Source: JAWXBM01 sp037968555 (GTDB lineage: Bacteria; Pseudomonadota; Gammaproteobacteria; Xanthomonadales; SZUA-36). Taken from it: a stretch of DNA of 52,015 nt. The notes beneath the pieces were generated by a model. It saw only the letters and a list, made by a program, of their open reading frames with translations. It did no database searches and was not told the origin of the DNA. The translations under genes and the position numbers were made by a program. Positions 30,470-39,557 of the stretch are shown in pieces (the first letter of the stretch is position 1; each line of letters opens with the position of its first letter). The stretch covers positions 1-52,015 of the forward strand of contig JBBKVS010000012.1 of assembly GCA_037968555.1 (NCBI GenBank), in the 5' to 3' direction.

Positions 30470-32755
30470 ATGCACATTTTCAATTCGCGATTTATCGCTG
30501 TCGTTGTTTTTTCTGTTTCGTTTTTTGGCCTGGTTATTACCAGCACTTCGCTGTGGGCCCAGTCAGATCAGGGGCTGGCATCGCGACAATTCGGCTTGGG
30601 CCAGCCAAAGCAAATCAAGGAATTGCCCCCCGGGCAACTGAAGCGAAAAATCGAAAACCTGTCGCCACAAGCCCGTGCCAAGGCCTTGAAGTGGCTTCAG
30701 GATATTGAGTTTACCGACACCGACCTGAACGTCCTGAAAGTAGACGACAAGGGTGGCGTGTACTTTGAAGACGTCCTGTTGCCCCGGCCGGCAAGTACGC
30801 AAGAGGCATCGTCACCGACTCTTCCGGCAGACGCCCCGGCTGAAACGTTGGCCAATGCTTTCAAGCTGCATAGTCGACCCGGCGCACCCAACGTGGTCTT
30901 TATCGATTTCGATGGGCACGTGATTTCGGGTACAGCGTGGAACAGTGGTAGCAGTATCAGCGCCGTTCCTTATGACCTGGATGGCAACAATGCCACTTTC
31001 AATGACACGGAGCGTCGCCGAATCGTCGATATCTGGCATCGAGTAGCCGAAGATCTTGCTCCATTCAATATCGACGTTACGACAGAAGAACCCGCCAGCT
31101 TCAACCGTTACACCGGCCGCATCCTGGTCACCAAGGACACCGATGCTACAGGCGCCAATATGCCCAGCAAAGGTGCCGGTGGTGTAGCGTATGTGAACGT
31201 GTTTGGTAATTCGAATTACCACTCTTATTATTCTCCGGCCCTGGTGTATTACAACAACCTGGGTAGCGGTAATGAAACCTACGTGGCAGAGGCTTCTTCG
31301 CACGAGTTCGGCCACAACCTGGGCTTGTCACACGATGGCACGACCTCCGGCACCACCTATTACTCTGGGCATGGCAGCGGACTGGTTTCCTGGGCTCCGA
31401 TCATGGGCAATAGTTACTACAACAACGTCACCGAGTGGAGCAAGGGCGAATACCCCGACGCCAACCAGACCCAGGATGACCTCGCGATTATCCAGACCAA
31501 GCTGGGCCTGGTGGCGGATGACCATGGCAATGTTACGGGTTCCGGCACGGCTCTTGTACTGGGTTCAGGTGGCAGCGTGGTTTCCTCTAATCCGGAACTT
31601 GACCCGGACAATCTGCTGCCGCAAAACAAGGGCATTATCAATTCGGCAACCGATGTGGACGTATTTACTTTTACCGCAGGCGCCGGCCCACTCGACCTCA
31701 CGGTACGGCCCGCCTGGGACGCGTTTTACCGCACCACTTCGCGTCGTGGCGCCAATCTTGACATCAAGCTTGAGCTGCGGAATTCTGGCGGAAGCCTGGT
31801 TACATCGAGCAACAGCTCAAGCGACACAGCAGCCAACATCAGTGTGATCGTCAGCGCCGGCACCTATCACCTGCTGGTATCGGGTGAGGGTGCTGGAACC
31901 AGCTCCAGCGGCTACTCGAAATATGCCAGCCTTGGCCAATATTTCATCAATGGCAATGTCACTAGTGGGACAGGAGGAGCAGGAGACACCCAGGCCCCGA
32001 GCCCTAATCCCATGGGCTGGACAGCTTCCCCGGCAGCTGTCAGCGAGAATGCGATAACCATGACTTCAGTGGTAGCCACCGACGAAACCAGCAGCGTTCA
32101 ATATAACTTCCAGTGTGTGGTGGGTGGGAGCGGTTGCGTCAGCAGTGGCTGGAAGTCATCGAACTCCCATACCTTGAACGGGCTGGCGGCGAACACCAGC
32201 TACACGTTCAACGTCATGGCACGCGACCTGGCGGGTAATGTGACCAATTCATCTTCCAATGCCAGTGCCACTACCATGGCTCCACCACCACCGCCTCCGC
32301 CTCCACCACCGGAAGAAACGGGACTGGTTGCTTCAAGCGAGACTGCCAAAGCCGGTACTGTCAGTGGTACTTTCAGCGATACACACTCAGACAATGGTGT
32401 ATTCCAATCAATTACTGAACGGGAAAGCGGTGGTAAGGCAAACAAACGCTATTCCTACCTGGAGCACAGGTGGAGTTTCGAGTTGGCCTCCCCTCAGAGC
32501 GTAGTCGTCCACGCCAACGCCTGGAGCAGCGGCTCAAGTGATGGGGATCAATTCAAGTTTGAGTACTCTACCGATGGTGGCCGTCGCTGGAACTCCATGT
32601 TTTCCGTTAGCGCAACCAACAACTCCAATGCACAGTCCTTTGCCTTGGCCGGCAGCCAAAGCGGGACCTTGATGATCCGGGTTGTCGACTCGAGCCGCTC
32701 CGCAGGCCAACTGGGCCTGGATACGGTATTTATTGATCACCTCTACCTGGACTAG
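30470..32755 (+). CDS. Secreted zinc metalloprotease (metzincin) with PPC, Fn3 and C-terminal sandwich domains
   Basis: A 761-residue exported peptidase. A signal peptide (FIAVVVFSVSFFGLVITSTSLWAQ) is followed by a propeptide-like charged region to about residue 130, then the catalytic domain starting NVVFIDFDGHVISGTAWN. The zinc site HEFGHNLGLSHD (278-289) has all three histidines and the metzincin Asp, and APIMG is the Met-turn. After it come a PPC-like domain (about 390-500; DVDVFTFTAGAGPLDLTV), a fibronectin III-like domain (about 507-600), a run of ten prolines and a C-terminal beta-sandwich (about 620-761). The last two probably bind or anchor to polymers. It most likely degrades extracellular protein. 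RBS AAGGGA lies close to the ATG. Confidence 0.88.
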   Translation: MHIFNSRFIAVVVFSVSFFGLVITSTSLWAQSDQGLASRQFGLGQPKQIKELPPGQLKRKIENLSPQARAKALKWLQDIEFTDTDLNVLKVDDKGGVYFEDVLLPRPASTQEASSPTLPADAPAETLANAFKLHSRPGAPNVVFIDFDGHVISGTAWNSGSSISAVPYDLDGNNATFNDTERRRIVDIWHRVAEDLAPFNIDVTTEEPASFNRYTGRILVTKDTDATGANMPSKGAGGVAYVNVFGNSNYHSYYSPALVYYNNLGSGNETYVAEASSHEFGHNLGLSHDGTTSGTTYYSGHGSGLVSWAPIMGNSYYNNVTEWSKGEYPDANQTQDDLAIIQTKLGLVADDHGNVTGSGTALVLGSGGSVVSSNPELDPDNLLPQNKGIINSATDVDVFTFTAGAGPLDLTVRPAWDAFYRTTSRRGANLDIKLELRNSGGSLVTSSNSSSDTAANISVIVSAGTYHLLVSGEGAGTSSSGYSKYASLGQYFINGNVTSGTGGAGDTQAPSPNPMGWTASPAAVSENAITMTSVVATDETSSVQYNFQCVVGGSGCVSSGWKSSNSHTLNGLAANTSYTFNVMARDLAGNVTNSSSNASATTMAPPPPPPPPPPEETGLVASSETAKAGTVSGTFSDTHSDNGVFQSITERESGGKANKRYSYLEHRWSFELASPQSVVVHANAWSSGSSDGDQFKFEYSTDGGRRWNSMFSVSATNNSNAQSFALAGSQSGTLMIRVVDSSRSAGQLGLDTVFIDHLYLD

Positions 32756-32770
32756 TATCTGAACGAATCT

Positions 32771-32805
32771 ATTCAGCCCTTCCCGATAATCGGGCGGGGC
32801 TGAAT
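32771..32805. terminator. Bidirectional hairpin between convergent metalloprotease and dipeptidase genes
   Basis: ATTCAGCCC and GGGCTGAAT form a perfect 9-base outer stem enclosing a second stem CCCGAT-A-ATCGGG. It sits in the 79-base gap between two convergent genes, where it could end transcription from both sides, although there is no long T-run on either strand. Confidence 0.55.
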
Positions 32806-32834
32806 GCTCGGTAAAATGTGGCAAAATTTTCCGA

Positions 32835-34061
32835 TTAACCCTGCTGGCTGTGGGCGTACTCTTCCACGCGGGTCCAGACTCGTAGCAGGTTTCCGCCGAG
32901 TATGGCCACTAATTGTTCTTCGCTGTAACCGCGCTGCAGCAATTCAGCGATCAGGGCGGGATAAGTGGAAACATCTTTGAGGCCGGCGGGCAGACTGTCA
33001 CCCACGCCATCGTAATCTGAACCTATGCCGACGTTTTCATAACTGGTGAGCTTGACTACGTGGTCAATATGGTCGGCTACATCGGCAGTACTGGCAAAAG
33101 GGAATTTGTTTTCCTGCCTATAGGCCTCAACCCAAGCAGTAGCTTCCTCGCTTTCCTCTTCGTAACCATTTTCTTCCAGCCAGACCGTGCGTGCTGCACG
33201 CATGGTTATGAACCAATCGTTGGCTTCGGCAGTAAGAAAGCTGGAACCGTAGTTGATCTGTATGACACCACCGTTTTTCGCCAGCGCCTGAATCATCTCA
33301 TCGCTCATATTGCGTTCAAATCCGGGCGTGAAATGCCGTGCTGAAGAGTGCGAGGCAATCACCGGCACTTTGGAAATTTCCACCACCTGGTAAAAGGCCT
33401 CGTCTGACACGTGCGAAATATCTACCATGATGCCAAGGCGGTTCATCTCGGTAACCACTTCACGACCAAACGGGCTGAGGCCGTTCCATTGCCGGTTTTC
33501 GTCGTAAGACGAATCCGAAATGTGATTGCTCAAGCCATGCGCCAGCGTGATGTAGCGTATGCCCCGGTAATAAAAAAACTGCAGATTTTCCAGTTTGCCT
33601 TCGATGGGCGTGCCATTTTCCATGCCCAGGGCCAGGCCGATTTTGCCGGCCTGTTTGGCCTCCACCGCTTCGGCCGGGTTGCGCACCATTACAAACTTGT
33701 CCGGCGCACGGCCCACCAGTGCCTCAACGCCGTCGATCAATTGATTGGCCAATTGATAGCTTCCGCCCTTCTCTTCCAGTTCAGCGGGGGTATAAATCGA
33801 CATAAAGGGTAAATCCAGACCACCTTGCCGGGCACGTGGGTAGTCAAAATCACCACCCTCGGTTGCCTGGCTGACATCAGACCATTTTTCTTCCAGCCGG
33901 TACGGCACATCAATATGGGTATCGGCGATCAGTGCGCTTTGCGCCAATGCAGTGGCTTGTAGTTGCAGCTCTTCACTGATTTCAGGGCTGGTGGAATCGG
34001 CGCAGGCAGTGAGGCAACTCAAACCCAGCAAACCGCTGCTTAGCACTATGGGAAAGCGCAT
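32835..34061 (-). CDS. Membrane dipeptidase (peptidase M19), lipoprotein
   Basis: A 408-residue zinc dipeptidase of the renal-dipeptidase family, which hydrolyses dipeptides, often with a D-residue. The N-terminus carries a lipobox, LTAC20, so it is lipid-anchored in the cell envelope. Zinc-site features are DTHIDVP (the two-residue H-x-D at the start of the TIM barrel), the bridging Glu in LGMENG, VDISHVSD and VIASHSSAR for the two histidines, and the substrate-binding NVGIGSDYDGVGDS near the end. It lies downstream of and on the same strand as the NUDIX gene, 26 bases away. A role in recycling short peptides, possibly including cell-wall dipeptides, is plausible. Confidence 0.92.
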   Translation of the reverse strand: MRFPIVLSSGLLGLSCLTACADSTSPEISEELQLQATALAQSALIADTHIDVPYRLEEKWSDVSQATEGGDFDYPRARQGGLDLPFMSIYTPAELEEKGGSYQLANQLIDGVEALVGRAPDKFVMVRNPAEAVEAKQAGKIGLALGMENGTPIEGKLENLQFFYYRGIRYITLAHGLSNHISDSSYDENRQWNGLSPFGREVVTEMNRLGIMVDISHVSDEAFYQVVEISKVPVIASHSSARHFTPGFERNMSDEMIQALAKNGGVIQINYGSSFLTAEANDWFITMRAARTVWLEENGYEEESEEATAWVEAYRQENKFPFASTADVADHIDHVVKLTSYENVGIGSDYDGVGDSLPAGLKDVSTYPALIAELLQRGYSEEQLVAILGGNLLRVWTRVEEYAHSQQG

Positions 34062-34086
34062 TAAAATCTCCGTTTTTCGGACAGGT

Positions 34087-34602
34087 TCAGGCCTGAGCCC
34101 AGGATAGGTTCAGTCCATCTGACTGGATTTCGTAATCGACCATGCGGTCGCCGTCAAAAATCCAGCGCGACTGAAAGCGTTCGCCACGTATCATCATGGG
34201 CAACCAGATGCGATCGTCTTCCCACATCTGCTCATAGGGAATTTCGTCCACTTTCACCCACAACGGTCGGGCTTCGCGGGTTTCAACCGGCGTGCCGGAA
34301 AACTCGCGGGTGCGATAAACGTAGACGTGAATGGAGTAGCCATCGACAAACTGGAAGCGGTGTTCGCCACAATACTCCAGATTGGAAACGGTGATACCCA
34401 GCTCTTCCTGGCATTCACGCACGGCGCATTGCTCGGGTGTTTCACCCGGCTCAACTTTTCCGCCCGGACCATTGACCTTGCCTTTGCCGAGTCCGGTTTT
34501 CTTGTCGATCAGGAGAATCTCATCGCCGCGCATGACGAATACCAGCGTGGCGGGATCCTGGGCTCTCCAGCTGTCCCAGTCCAGATCAGCCAAGCTGTTC
34601 AT
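34087..34602 (-). CDS. NUDIX hydrolase (MutT/MTH1-like)
   Basis: A 171-residue NUDIX pyrophosphohydrolase. The Nudix box is GPGGKVEPGETPEQCAVREC followed by QEELGI, with the G-x5-E-x7-R-E-x2-E-E pattern intact. The N-terminal ATLVFVMRGDEILLIDKKTGLGKGK and the C-terminal RPLWVKVDEIPYEQMWEDDRIWLPMM resemble 8-oxo-dGTPase relatives of MTH1, which clean oxidised nucleotides, but the substrate is not certain. The first ATG is at 34602; a GTG at 34623 would add seven residues. It is followed by the M19 dipeptidase and preceded at 34636 by tyrS on the same strand, 33 bases apart. Confidence 0.9.
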   Translation of the reverse strand: MNSLADLDWDSWRAQDPATLVFVMRGDEILLIDKKTGLGKGKVNGPGGKVEPGETPEQCAVRECQEELGITVSNLEYCGEHRFQFVDGYSIHVYVYRTREFSGTPVETREARPLWVKVDEIPYEQMWEDDRIWLPMMIRGERFQSRWIFDGDRMVDYEIQSDGLNLSWAQA

Positions 34603-34635
34603 GGTTGCATTGGTCACGGACACAGGAGTTCGAAG

Positions 34636-35835
34636 CTAAACCACACGGGCTTTACAGAACTTCAGCTTACCCACCTGCAACACGGCATCGAAACCCACGG
34701 GCAACTGCAAACTGCGATCATCGACTTTCTCGCCATCGATGCGCACACCGCCCTGCTGGATCATGCGAAACGCTTCAGAGTTACTGGAGGTCAGGCCACA
34801 TTGGGTCAAGGCCGCGGCAATGCCGATACCATCGCCGCCGGTTTCCAGGGTGCGCTCGGCAATATCTTCCGGCATGGCGCCGCCCTGGAAGCGCGAGATG
34901 AATTGCTCATGGGCCGATTTGGCTGCAGCCGCGTTATGAAAGCGAGTGACAATTTCTTCGCACAACAGGAATTTGATATCACGCGGGTTTTTGCCGTCGG
35001 CGGCCTGCTGTTTGAATTTCTCGATCTCGGCATTGCTGCGGAAACTGAGCAGCTCGAAGTAGCGCCACATCAGGTCATCGGAAATCGACATCAGCTTGCC
35101 GAACATTTCCTCAGCCGGCTCGGTAATGCCAATGTAGTTACCCAGCGACTTGGACATTTTCTGCACGCCATCCAGGCCTTCCAGCAAGGGCAAAGTGATG
35201 ATGACCTGTGGTGCCTGACCATAATGCTGCTGCATATGACGGCCCACATGCAGGTTGAACTTCTGGTCGGTGCCGCCCATCTCGACATCGCACTTCAATG
35301 CCACCGAGTCATAAGCCTGCGAAAGCGGGTACAGAAATTCATGCACGGCAATCGGCTGTTGTTCACGGAAGCGCTGTTCAAAATCATCGCGCTCCAGCAT
35401 GCGCGCTACCGTGTATTTGGCGGCCAGCTTGATCATGCCAGAGGCGCCCAGTTCATTGAACCACTCGGAGTTGAAACGAATTTCGGTTTTCTCGCGGTCC
35501 AGCACCTTGAACACCTGTTCCGCATACGTCTCTGCATTGATCTGGATTTCTTCTTCGCTCAGCGGTTTGCGGGTCACATTCTTGCCGGTCGGATCACCGA
35601 TCATGCCGGTGAAATCACCAATCAGGAATATGGCGGTATGCCCCAGGTCCTGGAATTGCCGCATCTTGTTGATGATCACGGTATGGCCCAGGTGCAAATC
35701 AGGTGCGGTAGGATCAAAACCTACTTTCACGCGCAGCGGCTTACCCAGCTTGAGCCGCGCTTCCAGCTCTTCCAGTTTGGTGACCTCATCCGTGCCCCGG
35801 GTCAGCAAGCCAAGAGCCTCATTTACATCCGTCAT
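34636..35835 (-). CDS. tyrS: Tyrosyl-tRNA synthetase
   Basis: A 399-residue class I aminoacyl-tRNA synthetase. The HIGH-type motif is HLGH (48-51) in GFDPTAPDLHLGHTV, and KMSKS follows at about residue 225-230 in LEGLDGVQKMSKSLGN. The C-terminal S4 RNA-binding domain (SNSEAFRMIQQGGVRIDGEKV) is present. The form with PTAPDLHLGH and about 400 residues is the TyrZ-like type of gammaproteobacteria such as Pseudomonas. It diverges from the M23 peptidase gene, the same arrangement as in Pseudomonas. AAAGGA lies about eight bases before the start codon. Nothing suggests truncation. Confidence 0.95.
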   Translation of the reverse strand: MTDVNEALGLLTRGTDEVTKLEELEARLKLGKPLRVKVGFDPTAPDLHLGHTVIINKMRQFQDLGHTAIFLIGDFTGMIGDPTGKNVTRKPLSEEEIQINAETYAEQVFKVLDREKTEIRFNSEWFNELGASGMIKLAAKYTVARMLERDDFEQRFREQQPIAVHEFLYPLSQAYDSVALKCDVEMGGTDQKFNLHVGRHMQQHYGQAPQVIITLPLLEGLDGVQKMSKSLGNYIGITEPAEEMFGKLMSISDDLMWRYFELLSFRSNAEIEKFKQQAADGKNPRDIKFLLCEEIVTRFHNAAAAKSAHEQFISRFQGGAMPEDIAERTLETGGDGIGIAAALTQCGLTSSNSEAFRMIQQGGVRIDGEKVDDRSLQLPVGFDAVLQVGKLKFCKARVV

Positions 35836-35970
35836 TGAATCGTCCTTTAGGGAGTTTACTGACCAAGCCGTCCATTTTAGGGCCTAGCGCTGCCCGCCTC
35901 CAGCCGTAATTTGTGGATCGTTTTCATGTCAACCGGGTAAACCCTGTTTTGCTCACAGCTTATTCTTTAT

Positions 35971-35999
35971 TTGACCGGAACCGGAGCTGCTATTACTGT
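35971..35999 (+). promoter_or_regulatory. Possible sigma-70 promoter of the M23 peptidase gene
   Basis: TTGACC (35971-35976) is followed after 17 bases by TACTGT (35994-35999), giving a fair -35 and a weak -10, about 57 bases before the start codon. This is by eye only. Confidence 0.3.
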
Positions 36000-36056
36000 A
36001 TGCGGGCCTGAGTCCGGGCCAGCCAGGAAGGCTATTTTTCCCCAAAGCGACGAGAT

Positions 36057-37421
36057 ATGACAAAAGAAGCGCAGAACCCTAAACATTTTTCCTGGCCATT
36101 TCCTGGATTTTTTTCCAGGGCCCTGTCCGGCTCCGGCCGGCTACATGCGATTCTGTTCGCCAGTTCCCTGATTCTGGTAGGTGTGGTTTGGGGCCTGCTG
36201 GCTCCGGCTGAAACTGACACTTCGCCTGCTGCTGTGCAGGTCATCGACCTCAACTTGCCACAGCGTACCGAGCTGGAAATCGAGCCAGCCACTTCCGCGA
36301 TGGCTGATGCACCGGAATACGACCTTGATCGCTGGGACAGCGTTACGGTAAAAAGCGGACAGAACCTCGATACCATTTTCCGCCAGCAAGGCTTTGAAGT
36401 ATCCATGCTGCACCGCATCCTCGATCTGAACGAGGACTGCAAAGGCCTGACTAAAATCCGCCCGGGCGATGTGTTTGATTTCAAACGTGACGAACAGGGC
36501 GGCTTCCTGGAAATGCGCTACCCGGTAGGTGAAGATCGCTACCTGCTGGTGCGGCAACATTTGGGCGAGCTGTATGCCGACAGCCAGCCGCGGCAGATGT
36601 ACACCGAAGTACTGGAAACCCAGGCTGTCATCACTTCCTCGCTGTTCATGGCGGGCAAGGAAGCGGGCCTGACGGATGTCAAGACCATGGACCTGGCCAA
36701 TATCTTCGGCTGGGACATCGATTTTGTGCAGGACATCCGTGCTGGCGACCGCTTTTTCCTGGTCTATGAAAAAATCTTTCGCGACGGCGAATTTTTGCGC
36801 GATGGCCGCATTCTGGGCGCTACCTTTATCAACCAGGGCGAACGTTTCCAGGCCCTGTGGTTTGATAATGGCGAAGTCGCCGAGTATTTCGCACCGGACG
36901 GCCGCAACATGAAAAAGGCCTTCCTGCGCGCACCGTTGAATTTTGCCTATATCAGCAGCGGCTTCAATCCCAAGCGCATGCACCCGGTACTCAAACGTAT
37001 CAGGGCACATAATGGCATCGACTACTACGCACCCCAGGGCACACCGGTTTATGCTGCCGGAGCGGGCACAGTAACTCGTGCGGGTTATTCACCAGCCAAT
37101 GGCAACCACGTGTTCATCAAGCACGCCAACGGCATTGAGACCAAGTATCTGCATTTCTCCAAGAAAGCCGTAAACCAGGGCCAGAAAGTGAAGCAGGGCC
37201 AAACCATAGGCTATGTGGGCTCAACCGGTCTGGCGACTGGCCCGCATTTGCACTACGAATTCGTGCTCAACGGTGTGCATCGCAATCCGCGTACCGTGCC
37301 TTTGCCCAAAGTCGAGCCGCTGCAAGGCGATATGCTGCTCAGCTTCAAACACCGGGCAGCTCCCATGCTGACCCAGCTCAGCCGCCTGGAGTCAGCTTCG
37401 CTGTACGCGAGCAGCGATTGA
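36057..37421 (+). CDS. mepM: MepM-like M23 murein endopeptidase
   Basis: A 454-residue envelope protein anchored by an N-terminal membrane segment (LHAILFASSLILVGVVWGLL). A LysM/OapA-like region follows (VTVKSGQNLDTIFRQQGF...LDLNEDCKGLTKIRPGD). The C-terminal lysostaphin-type zinc peptidase domain carries H and D in RAHNGIDYYAPQGTPV and the second metal histidine in TGLATGPHLHYEF. Enzymes of this type cut the D-Ala-mDAP cross-links so that new murein strands can be inserted. It lies upstream of anmK and diverges from tyrS as in Pseudomonas, so it links murein growth with recycling. The stop overlaps the putative anmK TTG start by four bases. Confidence 0.93.
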   Translation: MTKEAQNPKHFSWPFPGFFSRALSGSGRLHAILFASSLILVGVVWGLLAPAETDTSPAAVQVIDLNLPQRTELEIEPATSAMADAPEYDLDRWDSVTVKSGQNLDTIFRQQGFEVSMLHRILDLNEDCKGLTKIRPGDVFDFKRDEQGGFLEMRYPVGEDRYLLVRQHLGELYADSQPRQMYTEVLETQAVITSSLFMAGKEAGLTDVKTMDLANIFGWDIDFVQDIRAGDRFFLVYEKIFRDGEFLRDGRILGATFINQGERFQALWFDNGEVAEYFAPDGRNMKKAFLRAPLNFAYISSGFNPKRMHPVLKRIRAHNGIDYYAPQGTPVYAAGAGTVTRAGYSPANGNHVFIKHANGIETKYLHFSKKAVNQGQKVKQGQTIGYVGSTGLATGPHLHYEFVLNGVHRNPRTVPLPKVEPLQGDMLLSFKHRAAPMLTQLSRLESASLYASSD

Positions 37422-38542
37422 GTTCCTCCACAGAGCTGTTTATGGGCATGCTGTCCGGCACCAGTCGCGACGGTGCCGATATCGTACTGGTTCGCTTTGA
37501 TCAGAAAACACCAAAACTGCTGGCTTCCTTGTGCGTCAGCTACCCCTCTTCCCTCGCCAAAGATCTGAAAGACCTGATCGAGCAGCGCAAGCGACCGGAA
37601 GATGCGGATCTGGTCCGTCTGGATGCGCAGCTGGCAGAATTCTTTGCCCTGGCAGCCTGGGGCTTGCTGGAGAAATCCGCGGTCAAAGCCACCGAAATTA
37701 CCGCGCTGGGGTCACACGGTCAGACGGTCTGGCACCAGCCGCAAAAACCCAATGCCGAAACCCTGCAACTCGGTGATCCACAAGTTATTGCGAATCTGCT
37801 GGGCATTCGTACCGTGGGCCATTTTCGCCAGGCAGACCTGGTCGCTGGTGGCCAGGGTGCACCACTGGCGCCGCTACTGCACAAGGCCTTGATGATGCCA
37901 GAGCGTGGTATACGGGCTGTGCTCAATATTGGCGGCATCAGCAATATTTCCCTGCTACACGCGGGAGGAGCTGTTTCCGGCCACGATACAGGCCCGGGCA
38001 ATTGCCTGCTGGATGGCTGGATTCAAAAGCACAAGGGCCAGGATTATGACGACGACGGCAAGTGGGCCGCGGGCGGCAAGGTCGACCGATTGTTGCTGGA
38101 CCTGCTGCTGGACGATCCTTATTTCAGCAAGGAAGCCCCCAAGAGCACGGGCGTTGAATACTTCAACGCCGACTGGCTGCGCAGCCGCCTGAATACCCGC
38201 AAGGCACAGTACGCCACGACCACTTCACAAACGGTTCAGGCCACACTGAGTGAATTAACGGCCTATTCAATCGCAGATGCGGTGCGTTTCGGCAATGCGG
38301 ATGAGTTGCTGGTTTGCGGCGGTGGCGTACACAACCTCGACCTGATGCAGCGCCTGCGGCATTTGTTGCCCGACAAAACGGTACACACCACTTCGAAAGC
38401 CGGGCTGGACCCGGACTGGGTGGAGGGCATCCTGTTTGCCTGGCTGGCGCGCGAACGCCTGGCGGGCCGGCCGCAGGACACTACTACGATTACCGGCGCC
38501 AGCGCGCCCGTGCTGCTGGGCGAAGTCTTCGAACCAGCCTGA
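37418..38542 (+). CDS. anmK: Anhydro-N-acetylmuramic acid kinase
   Basis: A 374-residue ATP-dependent kinase that opens and phosphorylates 1,6-anhydroMurNAc from murein turnover to MurNAc-6-phosphate. Family signatures are the N-terminal GMLSGTSRDGAD, GSHGQTVWHQP, NIGGISNIS, HDTGPGNCLLD and VCGGGVHN with the catalytic Asp of RDGAD. The start is uncertain: the TTG at 37418 overlaps the preceding stop (TTGA) and leaves a seven-residue lead before LFMGMLSGTS, while ATG at 37442 would begin at MGMLSGTS; families usually have a few residues before this motif, so TTG is preferred. It works with the MepM-like enzyme and the AmpG-like permease encoded nearby. Confidence 0.93.
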   Translation: MSSSTELFMGMLSGTSRDGADIVLVRFDQKTPKLLASLCVSYPSSLAKDLKDLIEQRKRPEDADLVRLDAQLAEFFALAAWGLLEKSAVKATEITALGSHGQTVWHQPQKPNAETLQLGDPQVIANLLGIRTVGHFRQADLVAGGQGAPLAPLLHKALMMPERGIRAVLNIGGISNISLLHAGGAVSGHDTGPGNCLLDGWIQKHKGQDYDDDGKWAAGGKVDRLLLDLLLDDPYFSKEAPKSTGVEYFNADWLRSRLNTRKAQYATTTSQTVQATLSELTAYSIADAVRFGNADELLVCGGGVHNLDLMQRLRHLLPDKTVHTTSKAGLDPDWVEGILFAWLARERLAGRPQDTTTITGASAPVLLGEVFEPA

Positions 38543-38630
38543 GATTTGGCCATCGTCTGGTTCTGATTTTTAGCCATCGGCTGGCACACATGCCGTAACC
38601 CCGTAGCCGCCGATCCTCTTCGGGTATTAA

Positions 38631-39019
38631 AGTAGCCCGCTGGCTGAAGGGGAATCCAATCTCGGGCTTTTGCCTTTCGTCAATAGAACCCTCGGCTGGA
38701 TGCGCTTGAACAATTCAAAGCTCGTTGGCTGAAGGGAATTCGGTCCCGTTAACGCAGCCGATTTGTGCAGGGATGCACACAGACCGCGAAGTGCAGGATG
38801 CACGAGAGCGATCCAGACCGAGCAACGAGACTGAGCGACAGGAAGTCGCGACAGGCCCGACCGAACACGACTGCAGGGATGCAGGAGGTAGAGCAACGCA
38901 GGAGCAGTTGCCGAGGGACGTGAGTCGGGCCGTGCCGCAGTGGCGACCGAGGACCGAGGGTAGTCCTGCGCAGCAGGACCAAGGCCCGGGATCGGAGGCC
39001 CTTCAGCTAGCGGGCTACT
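38631..39019. mobile_element. MITE-like element with 21-bp terminal inverted repeats
   Basis: A 389-base element. Its left end AGTAGCCCGCTGGCTGAAGG (38631 on) and right end at 38999-39019 pair over 21 bases with one mismatch. A partial copy of the left end (AGCTCGTTGGCTGAAGGG, 38719 on) lies inside. Three short hairpins of the form TGCA-GG(G)A-TGCA occur at 38765, 38791 and 38871, and a fourth, GTCCTGC-GCA-GCAGGAC, at 38963-38979. Both strands are open in long frames of low-complexity Arg-rich protein, which I regard as chance. No target duplication was seen. A small non-autonomous transposon or a structured RNA is likely. The flanks, 38543-38630 and 39020-39158, show nothing further. Confidence 0.6.
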
Positions 39020-39158
39020 CTTGTGGTCAACATCAAACGGCGGATTTGGGGATGCGGTACGCATACCAGTCGAGGGCACTTTAGAGCCCAGGCTAACTTA
39101 GGCGCTAATACCACCGAGCTGAGGGATTCCCAACACGAGTGCTATGATCTTTGCAGGC

Positions 39159-39557
39159 ATGTCACGGAGAGCGACATTGAATTTTGTCTTGAATATCGCC
39201 TGGCTGATATTGGGCGGCTTCATCGTAGTGCTGGCCTACCTGCTGGGCGGCATCCTGCTGTGTATTACCATCATCGGCATACCCTTTGGCATCCAGTGTT
39301 TCAAGCTGGCCGGACTTGCCCTGTGGCCTTTTGGCCGGGAAGTGCGTGAAAAAGAACCGCCCAGCGGCGCGCTGGCAGTCATCATGAACATCATCTGGAT
39401 CATCCTGCCCGGCCTGGAACTGGCCATTTTTCACTTGCTGATTGCGCTGTTACTGGCTGTCACCATCATCGGCCTGCCCTTGGCGGCACAACATCTGAAG
39501 ATGACCCGACTGGCCTTGCTACCTTTTGGCTTTGAAGTTCGCGACCGGCGTTATTAA
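39159..39557 (+). CDS. YccF domain-containing inner-membrane protein
   Basis: A 132-residue membrane protein made of two YccF repeats. Each has a hydrophobic hairpin followed by a conserved segment: TIIGIPFGIQCFKLAGLALWPFGREV in the first and TIIGLPLAAQHLKMTRLALLPFGFEV in the second. The family is of unknown function and widespread in proteobacteria. The ATG at 39159 (MSRRATLNFV) matches the usual start of the family; an ATG at 39144 would add five residues. It ends in a four-base overlap with the convergent ampG stop, so the two genes share no room for a terminator. Confidence 0.88.
   Translation: MSRRATLNFVLNIAWLILGGFIVVLAYLLGGILLCITIIGIPFGIQCFKLAGLALWPFGREVREKEPPSGALAVIMNIIWIILPGLELAIFHLLIALLLAVTIIGLPLAAQHLKMTRLALLPFGFEVRDRRY

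Noticed and set aside
34327..35838. 503-residue plus-strand frame opposite tyrS and the NUDIX gene
   Set aside because: It is the antisense shadow of two well-supported genes and has the His/Gln-rich composition typical of such shadows.
38627..39084. Long open frames on both strands (119 and 150 residues) inside the MITE-like element
   Set aside because: They overlap each other, are Arg- and Pro-rich without motifs, have no ribosome-binding site, and run through the inverted ends, so they are probably chance frames from base composition.
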